Positions 25,529 to 34,776 of a stretch of DNA of 64,000 bases are shown here, one piece after another. The notes under the pieces were generated by a model. That model had not been told where the DNA came from. It made no database searches and saw only the letters and a list, made by a program, of their open reading frames with translations. A program made the translations under genes and the position numbers. Position 1 is the stretch's first letter. Each line of letters starts with the position of its first letter. Location of the stretch: positions 89,810 to 153,809 of the forward strand of contig DATNFW010000032.1 of assembly GCA_035606175.1 (NCBI GenBank), given 5' to 3'. The stretch comes from JASHUC01 sp035606175. GTDB lineage: Bacteria > Pseudomonadota > Gammaproteobacteria > Steroidobacterales > Steroidobacteraceae.

Positions 25529-26565
25529 CCTTGGACCGCAGAATCAGTGTTGCGCCGATGATGGGGCGGACGGACCGCCACTGCCGGTATTTCCTGCGCG
25601 GTTTCTCGGCACGGATGCTCCTCTACACGGAGATGATCGCCGCAAGCGATCTGCTGCGCGGGGACGGCGCTCGATTGCTCGAATTCGACCCCGAGGAACA
25701 CCCCGTCGCGCTGCAACTCGGAGGCTGTGACCCGCGAGAGTTGGCGGCCGCGGCTCACGCAGGTGAGCAGGCGGGATATGACGAAATCAATCTCAATTGC
25801 GGCTGCCCGAGCGACCGCGCGACGGGCGGGGTGTTCGGCGCCTATCTGATGCAGCAGCCGCAGGTCGTCGCGGCCTGTGTCGCCGCGATGCGCGCCGCAG
25901 TTCGCGTGCCGGTGACGGTGAAGATGCGCATCGGCGTCATCGAGGGCCGCGGTCCGGCGGCGATCGAGGCCGGGCGCCGTTTCGACGAGGCGGAGCGAGC
26001 TGCGCTGCATCGGTTTGTCGGCGAAGTGCGCGATGCCGGTTGCGATGCCGTGATCGTGCATGCGCGCAAAGCGGTGCTCGGGGGGCTGTCGGCGCAGGAC
26101 AATCGGGAGATTCCCCCGCTCAAATACGACGTCGTGAGCGAACTCAAGAGAGGCTTTCCCGATCTGCAGGTGGTCGTGAATGGCGGTCTTCGCGAGCCGC
26201 ACGCGATCCTCGCAGCGCTCGATGACCTGGACGGCATCATGCTCGGGCGCGAGGCGTATCACCGGCCCATCGTCCTCTCTCGGCTCGACGCGCTCGTTTT
26301 CGGCATGCCGCGCGCACCGATGGCGACGACGCGCGCGCATGCCATCGAGCGTATGCGGGGGTACACCGAGCGTCAGCTGGCGCGCGGTGAGAGGCTGTCC
26401 GCCGTCGTCCGTCACTTGCAAGGGCTGTACGCGGGCGAGCCCGGCGCGCAGGAATTCCGGCGCGTATTGAGCGAGGGAGCGCGGCGTCGGGGCGCGGGCA
26501 CGGAGGTGTTGACGGAGGCGTTTGAAAGCGCTGATCGAGCGCCGGCCCGCAGGTCGTCACCGTGA
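25525..26565 (+). CDS. dusA: tRNA-dihydrouridine(20/20a) synthase
   Basis: A 346-residue FMN enzyme that reduces uridine in the tRNA D-loop. RRISVAPMMGRTDRHCRYFLR is the DusA N-terminus, INLNCGCPSDRATGG contains the catalytic Cys, and VIVHARKAVLGGLSAQDNREIPPL is the DusA-specific segment. GLREPHAILAALDDLDGIMLGREAY closes the TIM barrel. Start taken at GTG 25525, which overlaps the GH51 stop as GTGA; a TTG two codons later is possible. Coupling a housekeeping tRNA-modification gene to an exported glycosidase is unusual. Confidence 0.95.
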   Translation: MTLDRRISVAPMMGRTDRHCRYFLRGFSARMLLYTEMIAASDLLRGDGARLLEFDPEEHPVALQLGGCDPRELAAAAHAGEQAGYDEINLNCGCPSDRATGGVFGAYLMQQPQVVAACVAAMRAAVRVPVTVKMRIGVIEGRGPAAIEAGRRFDEAERAALHRFVGEVRDAGCDAVIVHARKAVLGGLSAQDNREIPPLKYDVVSELKRGFPDLQVVVNGGLREPHAILAALDDLDGIMLGREAYHRPIVLSRLDALVFGMPRAPMATTRAHAIERMRGYTERQLARGERLSAVVRHLQGLYAGEPGAQEFRRVLSEGARRRGAGTEVLTEAFESADRAPARRSSP

Positions 26566-26634
26566 TTGTTTCCTCACCGGCTCGTTCGAGCCAATCCGCG
26601 CAGAGGCTGCAGGCTGCTCGATGCGGCGGCGCGC

Positions 26635-27282
26635 TCAACTCGGCAGCATGTGCATGTACGGCTCGGCCTCGCGGAGCGCGCGCGCGTAGGAAGGCCGTGC
26701 CTTGAGGCGATCCAGGTACGACATCGCGGCCGGATGGCTCTGGCGGAAGGGGCCATAGAAACGGTCGCCGTAGAAGAGCGCGGGTGCTGCCGAGCAGTCG
26801 GCGAGCGTGAAATCATCGCCCGCGGCCCAGCGCCGGCCGGCGGTCATCTCGGATTCGAAGCGATCGAGCCCGCGCCGATAGAGTGCTTTCGCCTCATCGA
26901 CACCATATGCATCGCGCTTGTCTGGCGGCCGGTTCCGGTCGAATGCGAATTTCTGCATCGGGGTGTGCAGGTAATTGTCGAAGAAGCGGTCGACGAGCCG
27001 CACGTGAAGCGCGCGATCCGGATCGTCCGGAATCAGCTTCGCCGGGCCCGGAAAGTGTCGCGCGAGGTATTCGATGATGATGCTCGACTCCGGAAGGGTC
27101 ACGCTGCGGCTCGAATCCCGCAGTACCGGGAATCGGGCCAGGGGCCAGAGGCTCTGCAGCTCGGCGAAGACGGCCGGATCGTCCACCAGCTTAGGCTCGA
27201 AGGGAACGTCGTTCTCGTAGAAGGCGATGAGCACCTTGTGGCAATACGATGAGAGCGGGTGCAAATAAAGCTCGAGCGCCAT
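26635..27282 (-). CDS. Glutathione S-transferase family protein
   Basis: A 215-residue cytosolic GST. The N-terminal thioredoxin-like domain starts LELYLHPLSSYCHKVLIAFYENDVPFE with a possible catalytic Ser or Cys in SSYCHK. LPESSIIIEYLARHFPG contains the glutathione-binding ESS motif. The helical C-terminal domain includes WAAGDDFTLADCSAAPALFY. The exact electrophilic substrate is unknown. It lies 46 bases downstream of anmK on the same strand and converges with dusA. Confidence 0.9.
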   Translation of the reverse strand: MALELYLHPLSSYCHKVLIAFYENDVPFEPKLVDDPAVFAELQSLWPLARFPVLRDSSRSVTLPESSIIIEYLARHFPGPAKLIPDDPDRALHVRLVDRFFDNYLHTPMQKFAFDRNRPPDKRDAYGVDEAKALYRRGLDRFESEMTAGRRWAAGDDFTLADCSAAPALFYGDRFYGPFRQSHPAAMSYLDRLKARPSYARALREAEPYMHMLPS

Positions 27283-27328
27283 CCGTTACTCCTTCCCTCG
27301 ATGCATGCAGCGCGGGCTCGCCCGCGAA

Positions 27329-28456
27329 TCAAACGCGCCGCGGCGCGGCGATCCGGCCCCCCTTCAGGGGCGCTTTGACGCCGGTCGTGAGCGGAAACGT
27401 GATGGGCAGCCCTCGCAGCGTGCGCATCCCGAGATAGGCAAAGCACTCGGCCTCGATCGCATCGCCTCGCCAGCCGACCGCCTCGGCGGGCTCCGGCGCG
27501 ACGCGCGCTCGCGCGCGCAGGGCATCGAGGATGGCCGGATTCTTGCGCCCGCCGCCGCAAACAACGATCTGCGCAGGTCGCCTCGGCAACTGCTCGAGCG
27601 CTTTGGCGACGGCCGCGGCGATGAGCGCGGTCAAGGTTGCCGCGCCGTCTTCCGGGCTCAATCCGTTCGCAAGCGATGCGGAGAAGCTGTTCCGGTCGAG
27701 CGACTTGGGTGGCGAAGCCGAGAAGAACGGATGCTCGAGCCAGAGCGCGAGTCGCGTCTCATCGACGCGACCGCGCGCCGCGAGCCTGCCATCCCGATCC
27801 ATCTCGCCGAGGCCGCATGCGACCATCCAGTCGTTGAGCGGCGCGCTCGCCGGACCGGTGTCGAATGCGACGAGCGCATCGCCTCCTCCCCACCAGGTGA
27901 TGTTTGCAACGCCGCCGAGATTGAGAACGGCGGAGTCCCGCAGGCCGCCCGCTTTCCTCAAAAGAGCCGCGTGATAGATCGCCGCAAGCGGAGCGCCCTG
28001 CCCTCCCGCTCTCATATCGGCCGTGCGGAAATCGTATGCGACCCGAATGCCGAGTTTGCGGGCCATCTCGCCGCCGTCGCCGAGCTGTCGCGTGTTGCCG
28101 CGCCGGTCCGCCGCCGGCGCACGGTGCAGAACGGTCTGGCCGTGAAAGCCGACGATCGCGATCTCCCTCGCCGGAAGACCGCAATCTCCGAGGAATTGAC
28201 CGACCGCCTCGGCTTGCGCGGCGGTCAGAGCCGCCTCGGCCGCGCGGAAGATTGCAGGCTCTTCTCCCTCGAATTGCCATTCCAATGCCGCAGCGAGCGC
28301 AGCACTCAATAGCGCTTTGAGGCCCGCCGGGTAGGGAGCGAGCCTCCAGGGCCCGAGCTCTTCGATCTCATCCCCGTCGGTGCGCACGGCGGCAATGTCG
28401 ATCATGCCGTCGAGCACGGTGCCAGTCATGAGACCGATGGCCCAGGAGGGATTCAT
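27329..28456 (-). CDS. anmK: Anhydro-N-acetylmuramic acid kinase
   Basis: A 375-residue sugar kinase that hydrolyses the anhydro bond and phosphorylates 1,6-anhydro-MurNAc to MurNAc-6-phosphate during peptidoglycan recycling. GLMTGTVLDGM is the phosphate-binding loop (usually GLMSGTSLDG). IVGFHGQTVLH, NLGGVANITW, FDTGPASAPLNDWM and VVCGGGRKNP follow in the family order. It is 8 bases downstream of ubiA. The T and V in the loop differ from the commonest form but do not look disabling. Confidence 0.95.
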   Translation of the reverse strand: MNPSWAIGLMTGTVLDGMIDIAAVRTDGDEIEELGPWRLAPYPAGLKALLSAALAAALEWQFEGEEPAIFRAAEAALTAAQAEAVGQFLGDCGLPAREIAIVGFHGQTVLHRAPAADRRGNTRQLGDGGEMARKLGIRVAYDFRTADMRAGGQGAPLAAIYHAALLRKAGGLRDSAVLNLGGVANITWWGGGDALVAFDTGPASAPLNDWMVACGLGEMDRDGRLAARGRVDETRLALWLEHPFFSASPPKSLDRNSFSASLANGLSPEDGAATLTALIAAAVAKALEQLPRRPAQIVVCGGGRKNPAILDALRARARVAPEPAEAVGWRGDAIEAECFAYLGMRTLRGLPITFPLTTGVKAPLKGGRIAAPRRV

Positions 28457-28464
28457 CTTTGCGC

Positions 28465-29400
28465 CTACCGGCCGGCGTAGAGGTACTGCAGCGCGATACC
28501 GATGAAAATGACCATTCCGACGTAATTGTTGTTGAGGAAGGCGTGCAGGCAGGCGGCGGGCTCACGCTTGCGGATGAGCCACTGCTGATAGGCGAAAAGG
28601 AGCGCGGCACCCCCGAGCCCGGCGTAGTACCACGCCCCGAAATGCATGCTGCGGCCGGCGAGAGCGAGGGCGGCGAGCATCAGCACCTGCAGCATCGCGA
28701 TCATCGCTTTGTCCATGTCCGCGAACAGGATCGCGGTCGATTTGACTCCGAGCTTGAGATCGTCGTCGCGATCGACCATCGCGTACATGGTGTCGTAGAC
28801 GACGGCCCAGATCACCGCCGCGATGAACAGAACCCACGCGACGCGCGGCAAGGTGTGCAGCTGCGCGGAGAATGCCATGGGAATGCCCCAGCCCCCGAAG
28901 GAGATGCCGAGGTAGACCTGCGGCAACGCGAAAAAGCGCTTCACGAGCGGATAGGACACGGTGAGCGCGGCGCCGACCAGGGAGAGCTCCACCGTGAAGC
29001 GGTCGAGCCGCGTCACGAGCAAGAGCGCCGCGAGACCGAGCACGCAGAACACGGCGAGCGCCTCGTGCGGGGATACGCGGCGCGCGGCAAGCGGACGCTC
29101 GCGGGTGCGCTTGACGTGCGGATCGATGTTCCGGTCCGCGAGGTCGTTGATGATGCAGCCGGCGGCGCGCATGACGAACACGCCGAGAATGAAAATGACG
29201 AGCACTTTTTGGTTGGGATGGCCGCTGCCCGCAACCCAAAGCGCCCAGAGCACGGGCCAGAGCAGCAGCCACGTGCCGATCGGGCGGTCGAGCCGGCCGA
29301 GGAGAGCGTACTCGCGGATGCGGCGCGCGAGCCGATACCACCACGGCGCATCGCGAGCGGCGGGCGGCGCGACGAAAAAGTCCGGAGTCGTGACGGCCAT
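28465..29400 (-). CDS. ubiA: 4-hydroxybenzoate polyprenyltransferase
   Basis: A 311-residue inner-membrane prenyltransferase that attaches the polyprenyl tail to 4-hydroxybenzoate in ubiquinone synthesis. GCIINDLADRNIDPHVKRTRERPLA is the first Asp-rich Mg-diphosphate site (NDxxDxxxD), and DTMYAMVDRDDDLKLGVKSTAI is the second. About nine membrane helices are visible. It lies between recG (47 bases upstream) and anmK (8 bases downstream) on the same strand. Confidence 0.96.
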   Translation of the reverse strand: MAVTTPDFFVAPPAARDAPWWYRLARRIREYALLGRLDRPIGTWLLLWPVLWALWVAGSGHPNQKVLVIFILGVFVMRAAGCIINDLADRNIDPHVKRTRERPLAARRVSPHEALAVFCVLGLAALLLVTRLDRFTVELSLVGAALTVSYPLVKRFFALPQVYLGISFGGWGIPMAFSAQLHTLPRVAWVLFIAAVIWAVVYDTMYAMVDRDDDLKLGVKSTAILFADMDKAMIAMLQVLMLAALALAGRSMHFGAWYYAGLGGAALLFAYQQWLIRKREPAACLHAFLNNNYVGMVIFIGIALQYLYAGR

Positions 29401-29447
29401 TGCGAGAAGACTACCCGAAGCCCGCGGGGACTCGCCGGTACGGGCTC

Positions 29448-31688
29448 TCAGCCCACACGCCCATAGCGCTCACTCGCGCCGATCCAGCGCGCCGTGAGCG
29501 GACCAATGCGCTCGGGGTGCTCGCGCAGCATCCGCTCCGCTGCTGCTTGCACCCTCGGCAGTAGATCGGCATCGCGCAGGAGGTCCGCGACGCGCATTTG
29601 CGCAAGCCCGGTCTGGCGCGTGCCGAGGAGCTCGCCGGGTCCACGCAGCTCGAGGTCGCGCCGTGCGATCTCGAACCCGTCGCTCGTCTCGCGTATCACT
29701 CGCAGTCGCTCGCGCGCGAGCTCCGAAAGCGGGGCGCGGTAAAGGAGCACGCAGGAGCTCGCATCCGATCCCCGCCCGACGCGCCCACGCAGCTGGTGCA
29801 GCTGGGCGAGGCCGAGCGCCTCGGCGTTCTCGATCACCATGAGCGTGGCGTTCGGCACGTCGACTCCCACCTCGATCACGGTGGTGGCGACGAGCAGCTG
29901 GAGCTTGCCCGCTTTGAATGCGGCCATGGTGCGCTCCTTCGCGGCCGGCGGCTGCCGCCCGTGGACGAGCCCGATGCGCACCTCCGGCAGAGCCTCCGCA
30001 AGCAGCGCGGCGGTCTCCTCGGCGGCCTGATAGCGCAGCTCCTCGGACTCCTCGATGAGCGGACACACCCAGTACACCTGTGACCCCGAACGGCAAGCAT
30101 CGAGGATGCGCTGCACGACCTCCTGCCTGCGCTGCTCCGGAACGACGACGGTGCGCACCGGCGTGCGGCCCGGCGGCAGCTCGTCGATCACCGAGATATC
30201 GAGATCGGCATACGCCGTCATCGCAAGCGTCCGCGGTATCGGCGTCGCCGTCATGATGAGCTGATGCGGGACACGTCCGCCCACCGCTCCTTTCTCTTGC
30301 AGCTTCAGGCGCTGCTGCACACCGAACCGGTGCTGCTCGTCGACGATCATCAGCGCCAGGTGGCGGAAATTGATGCCTTCTTGAAACAAAGCGTGCGTTC
30401 CTACGATGATTTGTATCTCTCCTGAGGCAATCGTCTCGAGCGCGCTGCGACGCGTGCGCGCCGGCATCGACCCGGAGACGAGGGCCACCGGGATGCCGAG
30501 CCGCTGAAACCATGCGCTGAAATTGCGCCAATGCTGCTCGGCGAGCAGCTCCGTGGGCGCCATCAGCGCCGCCTGCCGGCCGCTCCCGGCCGCGAGCGCC
30601 GCGGCCGCGGCGGCAACGACCGTCTTACCGCAACCGACATCCCCCTGCAGCAGGCGCACCATCGGACGGCTCCCGCGCAAGTCGGCCAGCAGCTCCCCCC
30701 ACGCCCGATGCTGTGCGCTCGTCAATTGGAACGGGAGCGCATCGATCAGCCGTTTTGCGAGATCGCCGGGATCCTCGAGCGGCCAGGCGGGATCGGTCTG
30801 GGCCGCGTCTTTCACCAGCCGCAGAGCGAGCTGGTGTGCGAGCAGCTCCTCGAAGGCGAGCCGTCGCTGCGCGGGATGGCGGCCTTCGGCGAGGACTTCG
30901 AGGCTTGTGGAGGGCGGGGGTCGATGAACGAAGCGCAGCGCCTCCCCGAGCGAGGGCAGCTTCATCGCCGCGAGCAGCTCCGGCGGAATCCAGTCACTCA
31001 CCTGCGGTGTGCGCATGGCGGTCGGGCGCGTGGCGCGCTCCGCGCCCGCGCTCTGCTCCGCGCGCGCGCTCTGCTCCGAGCCCCCGCGGCGCTCGGAGCT
31101 CTCGAGCTGCTCCAGCGCCTGTGCGACCAACGCGCGCAGTCGCCCTTGGGCGAGGCCTTCCGTCGACGGATAGATCGGCGTCAGGCTCGGCTCGAGCGGC
31201 TGGGCGGTCTCGACGATGCGCTGATACTCCGGATGAACGATCTCGAGGCCCAGCGGACCGCGGCGCACTTCACCAAAACAACGCAGCCGCGTGCCCCGCG
31301 CGAGGCCTGCCTGCTGGGCCGCCGAGAAATGGAAGAAGCGCAAAGTGAGAAACCCCGAGCCGTCGGAGATGCGCGAGAGCAGCTGTCTCCTTTTGCGGTA
31401 CGCAATCTCGGTGAGCTGCACTTCCCCTTCCACTGCAGCGCGCTGGCCCGGCGCGAGAGAGCCAATCGCCTTCAGTCGTGTGCGATCCTCGTAGCGCAAG
31501 GGAAGCACGAACAGCAGGTCCTGAACTCGCTCGATGCCGAGGCGGCGGAGCCGCTCGGCGAGGAGCCCCCCCACACCGCGAAGGGAGGTGATCGGCCGCT
31601 GCTCGAGCGAGGGTTCGCTGGCTCGGAGCGAGGCCGCGCTCGTATCGCGGCGCCGTCGTTTCGTCTCGACGGCAGTGGGCTCAGCCAA
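29448..31688 (-). CDS. recG: ATP-dependent DNA helicase RecG
   Basis: A 746-residue branch-migrating helicase that remodels stalled forks and Holliday junctions. RPITSLRGVGGLLAERLRRLGIERVQDLLFVLPLRYEDRT is the wedge-domain start. LLQGDVGCGKTVVAAAAA is the Walker A site, MIVDEQHRFGVQQR the DExH box, MTATPIPRTLAMTAYADLD motif III, and QLRGRVGRGSDASSCVLLY motif VI. Between the conserved N-terminus and the Walker site there is an Arg/Ala/Glu-rich insert (SSERRGGSEQSARAEQSAGAE region). I prefer a TTG start at 31688 that overlaps the ridA stop as TTGGCTGA with GAGGG 11 bases upstream; a GTG at 31724 is possible. The frame has no other start before the conserved region. Confidence 0.94.
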   Translation of the reverse strand: MAEPTAVETKRRRRDTSAASLRASEPSLEQRPITSLRGVGGLLAERLRRLGIERVQDLLFVLPLRYEDRTRLKAIGSLAPGQRAAVEGEVQLTEIAYRKRRQLLSRISDGSGFLTLRFFHFSAAQQAGLARGTRLRCFGEVRRGPLGLEIVHPEYQRIVETAQPLEPSLTPIYPSTEGLAQGRLRALVAQALEQLESSERRGGSEQSARAEQSAGAERATRPTAMRTPQVSDWIPPELLAAMKLPSLGEALRFVHRPPPSTSLEVLAEGRHPAQRRLAFEELLAHQLALRLVKDAAQTDPAWPLEDPGDLAKRLIDALPFQLTSAQHRAWGELLADLRGSRPMVRLLQGDVGCGKTVVAAAAAALAAGSGRQAALMAPTELLAEQHWRNFSAWFQRLGIPVALVSGSMPARTRRSALETIASGEIQIIVGTHALFQEGINFRHLALMIVDEQHRFGVQQRLKLQEKGAVGGRVPHQLIMTATPIPRTLAMTAYADLDISVIDELPPGRTPVRTVVVPEQRRQEVVQRILDACRSGSQVYWVCPLIEESEELRYQAAEETAALLAEALPEVRIGLVHGRQPPAAKERTMAAFKAGKLQLLVATTVIEVGVDVPNATLMVIENAEALGLAQLHQLRGRVGRGSDASSCVLLYRAPLSELARERLRVIRETSDGFEIARRDLELRGPGELLGTRQTGLAQMRVADLLRDADLLPRVQAAAERMLREHPERIGPLTARWIGASERYGRVG

Positions 31689-32064
31689 GCGCGAGCACAC
31701 CCTCGACCTCCACCCGCGCTCCACGCGGCAGCGCAGCCACGCCGATCGCGGCCCGGGCGGGATAGGGTGCGGGGAAGTAGGCGGACATCGCCTCGTTGAC
31801 CTTGCCGAAATGCGCGAGATCGGTCAGGAAAACCGTAACCTTCGCGATCTGCGCGAGCGATCCGCCCGCAGCCTCGGCGATCGCCTTCAAGTTCTCGAGC
31901 GCGCGCCGGATCTCCGCCTCGATGTCGCCCGTCACCATCTCGCCTGTCGCCGGATCGAGCGGAATCTGGCCCGAAATGTACACGGTGTCCCCGACGCGCA
32001 CTGCCTGGGAGTAAGTGCCGATCGCCTGCGGCGCGCGGCCGGTCTCGATGATCTCGCGCTTCAC
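31681..32064 (-). CDS. ridA: RidA family enamine/imine deaminase
   Basis: A 127-residue YjgF/YER057c/UK114 protein that hydrolyses reactive 2-aminoacrylate and related imines. PQAIGTYSQAVRVGDTVYISGQIPLDP is the family start, GGSLAQIAKVTVFLTDL the middle, and PARAAIGVAALPRGARVEVEGVLAL contains the catalytic Arg. The GTG start overlaps the spoT stop as GTGA and the end overlaps recG. The spoT-ridA-recG order is conserved in many gammaproteobacteria. Confidence 0.95.
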   Translation of the reverse strand: MKREIIETGRAPQAIGTYSQAVRVGDTVYISGQIPLDPATGEMVTGDIEAEIRRALENLKAIAEAAGGSLAQIAKVTVFLTDLAHFGKVNEAMSAYFPAPYPARAAIGVAALPRGARVEVEGVLALG

Positions 32065-34265
32065 GATTTTTGCTCCGGTTGCCTGCGACCCTTCGTGCTC
32101 GAATGCGCGGCGATCGTGCGCGCGACTCGCAGCACATCGGGCATGCGGCGGATCGTGCGGATGATACGCGCGAGATGCTTGCGGTCGCGCACCTTCAGCT
32201 CGAATACGAGCGCGGAGGTATCGATATCGCGCTCTTCCACCGAAACGTGATCGATGTTCGTCTCCGTGCTCGCGATCGCTGCCGCGACGTTCGCGAGCAC
32301 GCCCATCCGGTTCGGCACGTCGACCCGGACCTGCGAGCTGAAGAACCGCTCGGGGGTTGCCTGCCAGGACACGGGCAGCCACTTCTCCGGATGCTTGCGG
32401 TAATCCTCGACGTTCACGCAGGTCTCGCGGTGGATGACGATGCCGCGTCCGCTCGAGAGAAACGCGAAGATCGGATCGTACGGGATTGGAAAGCAGCAGC
32501 GCGCATACGACACGAGCAGTCCCTCGGTGCCGGCAACCGCGAGCGGTGCCGGCGGTCCGACCGGTGCGCCCGGTTCCTGCGGCTCGGCTGGCAAGAGCCG
32601 GCGCGCGACGAGCGGCGCGAGGCGCTCGCCGAGGCCGATCTTCTCGCTGAGCTCATCGAGGTCCTTCATGCCGAGCTCGGCGATCGCGGCATGCATCTGC
32701 TCGGGGGCGATCTCCTCGATCGACAGCTGGAATTCGCCGAGCGACTGGTTGAGCAGCCGCTGACCGAGCGCGATGGCCTCCGTGCGCCGCAAGCTCTTCA
32801 AGTAATGACGGATCGCGCTGCGCGCCTTCGCCGTCACCACGAAGTTGACCCACGCGGGATTCGGCATTGCGCCCTTCGCGGTCATGATCTCGACGGTCTG
32901 GCCGTTGCGCAGCACCGTACGCAACGGGGAGAGGCGCCGGTCGACTTTCGCGGCGACGCAGCGGTTGCCGATGTCCGTATGCACCGCGTAGGCGAAGTCG
33001 ACGACGGTCGAGCCGCTCGGCAGGCGCAGGATCTCGCCCCGCGGGGTGAAGACGTAGACCTTGTCGGGAAAGAGATCGACTCTGACGCTCTCGAGAAACT
33101 CCTCGGAGCTTCCACCGTCCTGCAGCTCGACGAGGTGCCGCAGCCACTCGCGCGCGCGCTCGTGCTGTGGGGATCCGGGGTCCTCGCCCGTCTTGTAGCG
33201 CCAGTGCGCGGCGATGCCCGACTCGGCGACGCGGTGCATCTCGTCCGTGCGGATCTGCACCTCGATGGGCACGCCGTTCGGCCCGAACAATGTCGTGTGC
33301 AAAGACTGATAGCCATTGACACGCGGGATCGCGATGTAGTCTTTGAATCGGCCCGGCATGGGTTTGAAGACGCCGTGCACGCAGCCGAGCGCGCGGTAGC
33401 ACGTGTCGGCGGAGTCGACCACGATCCTGAGGCCGTACACGTCGACGATCTCGTTGAGAGGGGCGCGTTTGCGACGCATCTTGCGATAGATGCTGTAGAG
33501 GTGCTTCTCGCGCCGCTCGACGCGCGCCGCGATGCCGTTTTTGATGAGGGCCGCGGTGATCTGCTGCTCGATCTTCTTCAGGAACTCTTTCTGATTGCCG
33601 CGGGCGCGCTTCAAGGCACGCTCGAGGACGTGGTAGCGCTGCGGATAGAGCGCGGCGAAACCGAGGTCCTCGAGCTCGAGCTTCAGGTTGTACAGGCCGA
33701 GGCGCTCTGCGATCGGGGCATAGATGTCGAGCGTCTCGCGCGCGACGGCGCGGCGCCTCGCGGGAGTCATCGCCTCGATCGTGCGCATGTTGTGCGTGCG
33801 GTCGGCGAGCTTCACCAGCACCACGCGCAGATCGCGCACCATGGCGAGGAGCATTTTGCGGAAGCTCTCCGCCTGCGCCTCCTCGCGGCTCTTGAATTTG
33901 ATTTGATCGAGCTTCGTCACTCCATCGACGAGCTCGGCGACATCCGCGCCGAAGCGCTCCGCGAGCTGATCCTTCGGCGTCGGGGTGTCCTCGATCACGT
34001 CATGGAGGATCGCCGCGACCAGGGTGTCCGCGTCGAGATGCAGATCGGCGAGGATGGATGCGGCCGCTACCGGATGCGCAATGAACGGCTCACCGGAGAG
34101 GCGCTTCTGACCCTTGTGGGCGGAGGCGCCGAACTCCGCGGCCTCGCGGATGCGCTCGACTTGGTCGGGCGGCAAGTAGCTGCCGACAGTGGCAAGCAGC
34201 TCCTTGAGACCCGGAGTGCGCCTTCCGCCGGGGAGCAGTCCCAGGAGCGAAGACGCATAGTCCAT
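32061..34265 (-). CDS. spoT: Bifunctional (p)ppGpp synthetase/hydrolase
   Basis: A 734-residue RelA/SpoT homologue that makes and degrades the stringent-response alarmone. The N-terminal HD hydrolase domain has FIAHPVAAASIL, ILHDVIEDT and LVKLADRTHNMRT intact. The synthetase domain has GRFKDYIAIP (the RxKD form usual in bifunctional enzymes), NGYQSLHTT and EVQIRTDEMH. TGS (VYVFTPRGEILRLPSGSTVVDFAYAVHT), helical and C-terminal ACT domains (VRVDVPNRMGVLANVAAAI) follow. It is 18 bases downstream of rpoZ and overlaps ridA by four bases. Confidence 0.96.
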   Translation of the reverse strand: MDYASSLLGLLPGGRRTPGLKELLATVGSYLPPDQVERIREAAEFGASAHKGQKRLSGEPFIAHPVAAASILADLHLDADTLVAAILHDVIEDTPTPKDQLAERFGADVAELVDGVTKLDQIKFKSREEAQAESFRKMLLAMVRDLRVVLVKLADRTHNMRTIEAMTPARRRAVARETLDIYAPIAERLGLYNLKLELEDLGFAALYPQRYHVLERALKRARGNQKEFLKKIEQQITAALIKNGIAARVERREKHLYSIYRKMRRKRAPLNEIVDVYGLRIVVDSADTCYRALGCVHGVFKPMPGRFKDYIAIPRVNGYQSLHTTLFGPNGVPIEVQIRTDEMHRVAESGIAAHWRYKTGEDPGSPQHERAREWLRHLVELQDGGSSEEFLESVRVDLFPDKVYVFTPRGEILRLPSGSTVVDFAYAVHTDIGNRCVAAKVDRRLSPLRTVLRNGQTVEIMTAKGAMPNPAWVNFVVTAKARSAIRHYLKSLRRTEAIALGQRLLNQSLGEFQLSIEEIAPEQMHAAIAELGMKDLDELSEKIGLGERLAPLVARRLLPAEPQEPGAPVGPPAPLAVAGTEGLLVSYARCCFPIPYDPIFAFLSSGRGIVIHRETCVNVEDYRKHPEKWLPVSWQATPERFFSSQVRVDVPNRMGVLANVAAAIASTETNIDHVSVEERDIDTSALVFELKVRDRKHLARIIRTIRRMPDVLRVARTIAAHSSTKGRRQPEQKS

Positions 34266-34283
34266 ACGAAAGCTGGAGGTGGC

Positions 34284-34565
34284 TCAGTCTCCGAGCCCGA
34301 ACTGGGGTGCGCGGAAGGTCGATTCCCGTTCCAGCTCCGGCACGGCAGGCTGCTCAGGCTGAGGCTCGGGCTCGCGCAGCATCTCGGCAGTGATGTTGCC
34401 CTCGGCGATCTCGCGAAGCGCGACCACGGTCGGCTTGTCATTCTCCCAGGCGATCGTCGGCTCGGCCCCGTTCGCGAGCCGGCGCGCGCGCTGTGCGGCG
34501 AGCAGCACCAGCTGGAAGAGGTTCTCGACGTTCTGCAGGCAATCTTCGACGGTGACTCGTGCCAT
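34284..34565 (-). CDS. rpoZ: RNA polymerase omega subunit
   Basis: A 93-residue omega subunit that helps assemble and stabilise RNA polymerase. ARVTVEDCLQNVENLFQLVLLAAQRARRLANGAEP is the family core and DNDKPTVVALREIA-like sequence follows (here ENDKPTVVALREIAEGNIT). An acidic, Pro-rich tail (EPEPQPEQPAVPELE) ends the protein. First gene of the rpoZ-spoT-ridA-recG transcript with a good promoter 60 bases upstream. Confidence 0.96.
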   Translation of the reverse strand: MARVTVEDCLQNVENLFQLVLLAAQRARRLANGAEPTIAWENDKPTVVALREIAEGNITAEMLREPEPQPEQPAVPELERESTFRAPQFGLGD

Positions 34566-34624
34566 GGCTCGGTTCGTGGATCCTGGAAGTGGGCGCCCGC
34601 GGGTGCGAGCGAGGATGGTCGTAA

Positions 34625-34653
34625 ATTATATGAAAGTGGCCGCTTTTTAGCCA
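34625..34653 (-). promoter_or_regulatory. Sigma70 promoter of rpoZ-spoT-ridA-recG
   Basis: On the minus strand a perfect TATAAT (34630-34625) is preceded after 17 bases by TGGCTA (34653-34648), a weak -35. The surrounding stretch is clearly more AT-rich than the rest of the window. Transcription from about 34617 would give a leader of about 50 bases before rpoZ. The strong -10 with weak -35 suggests a moderately active, possibly regulated housekeeping promoter. Confidence 0.65.
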
Positions 34654-34776
34654 GAACCACTCGAGCCGCGAGCGCCTCCGGCGAGGCGGCAGAAGGGTGT
34701 CGGGCGGGGCCTTGGGACGGTCTGGGGGACGGGTCGCGGGACGAGTCTCGGTGAAGGGTATCCGGCACCCCTGCGG

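Noticed and set aside
26579..26592. GGCTCG/CGAGCC repeat as a terminator between dusA and the GST gene
   Set aside because: The stem would be only five pairs with a four-base loop and there is no T run.
32070..34754. 894-codon plus-strand open frame opposite spoT-rpoZ
   Set aside because: Long only because antisense of GC-rich genes lacks stops; no domain character and it covers a clear promoter and two certain genes.
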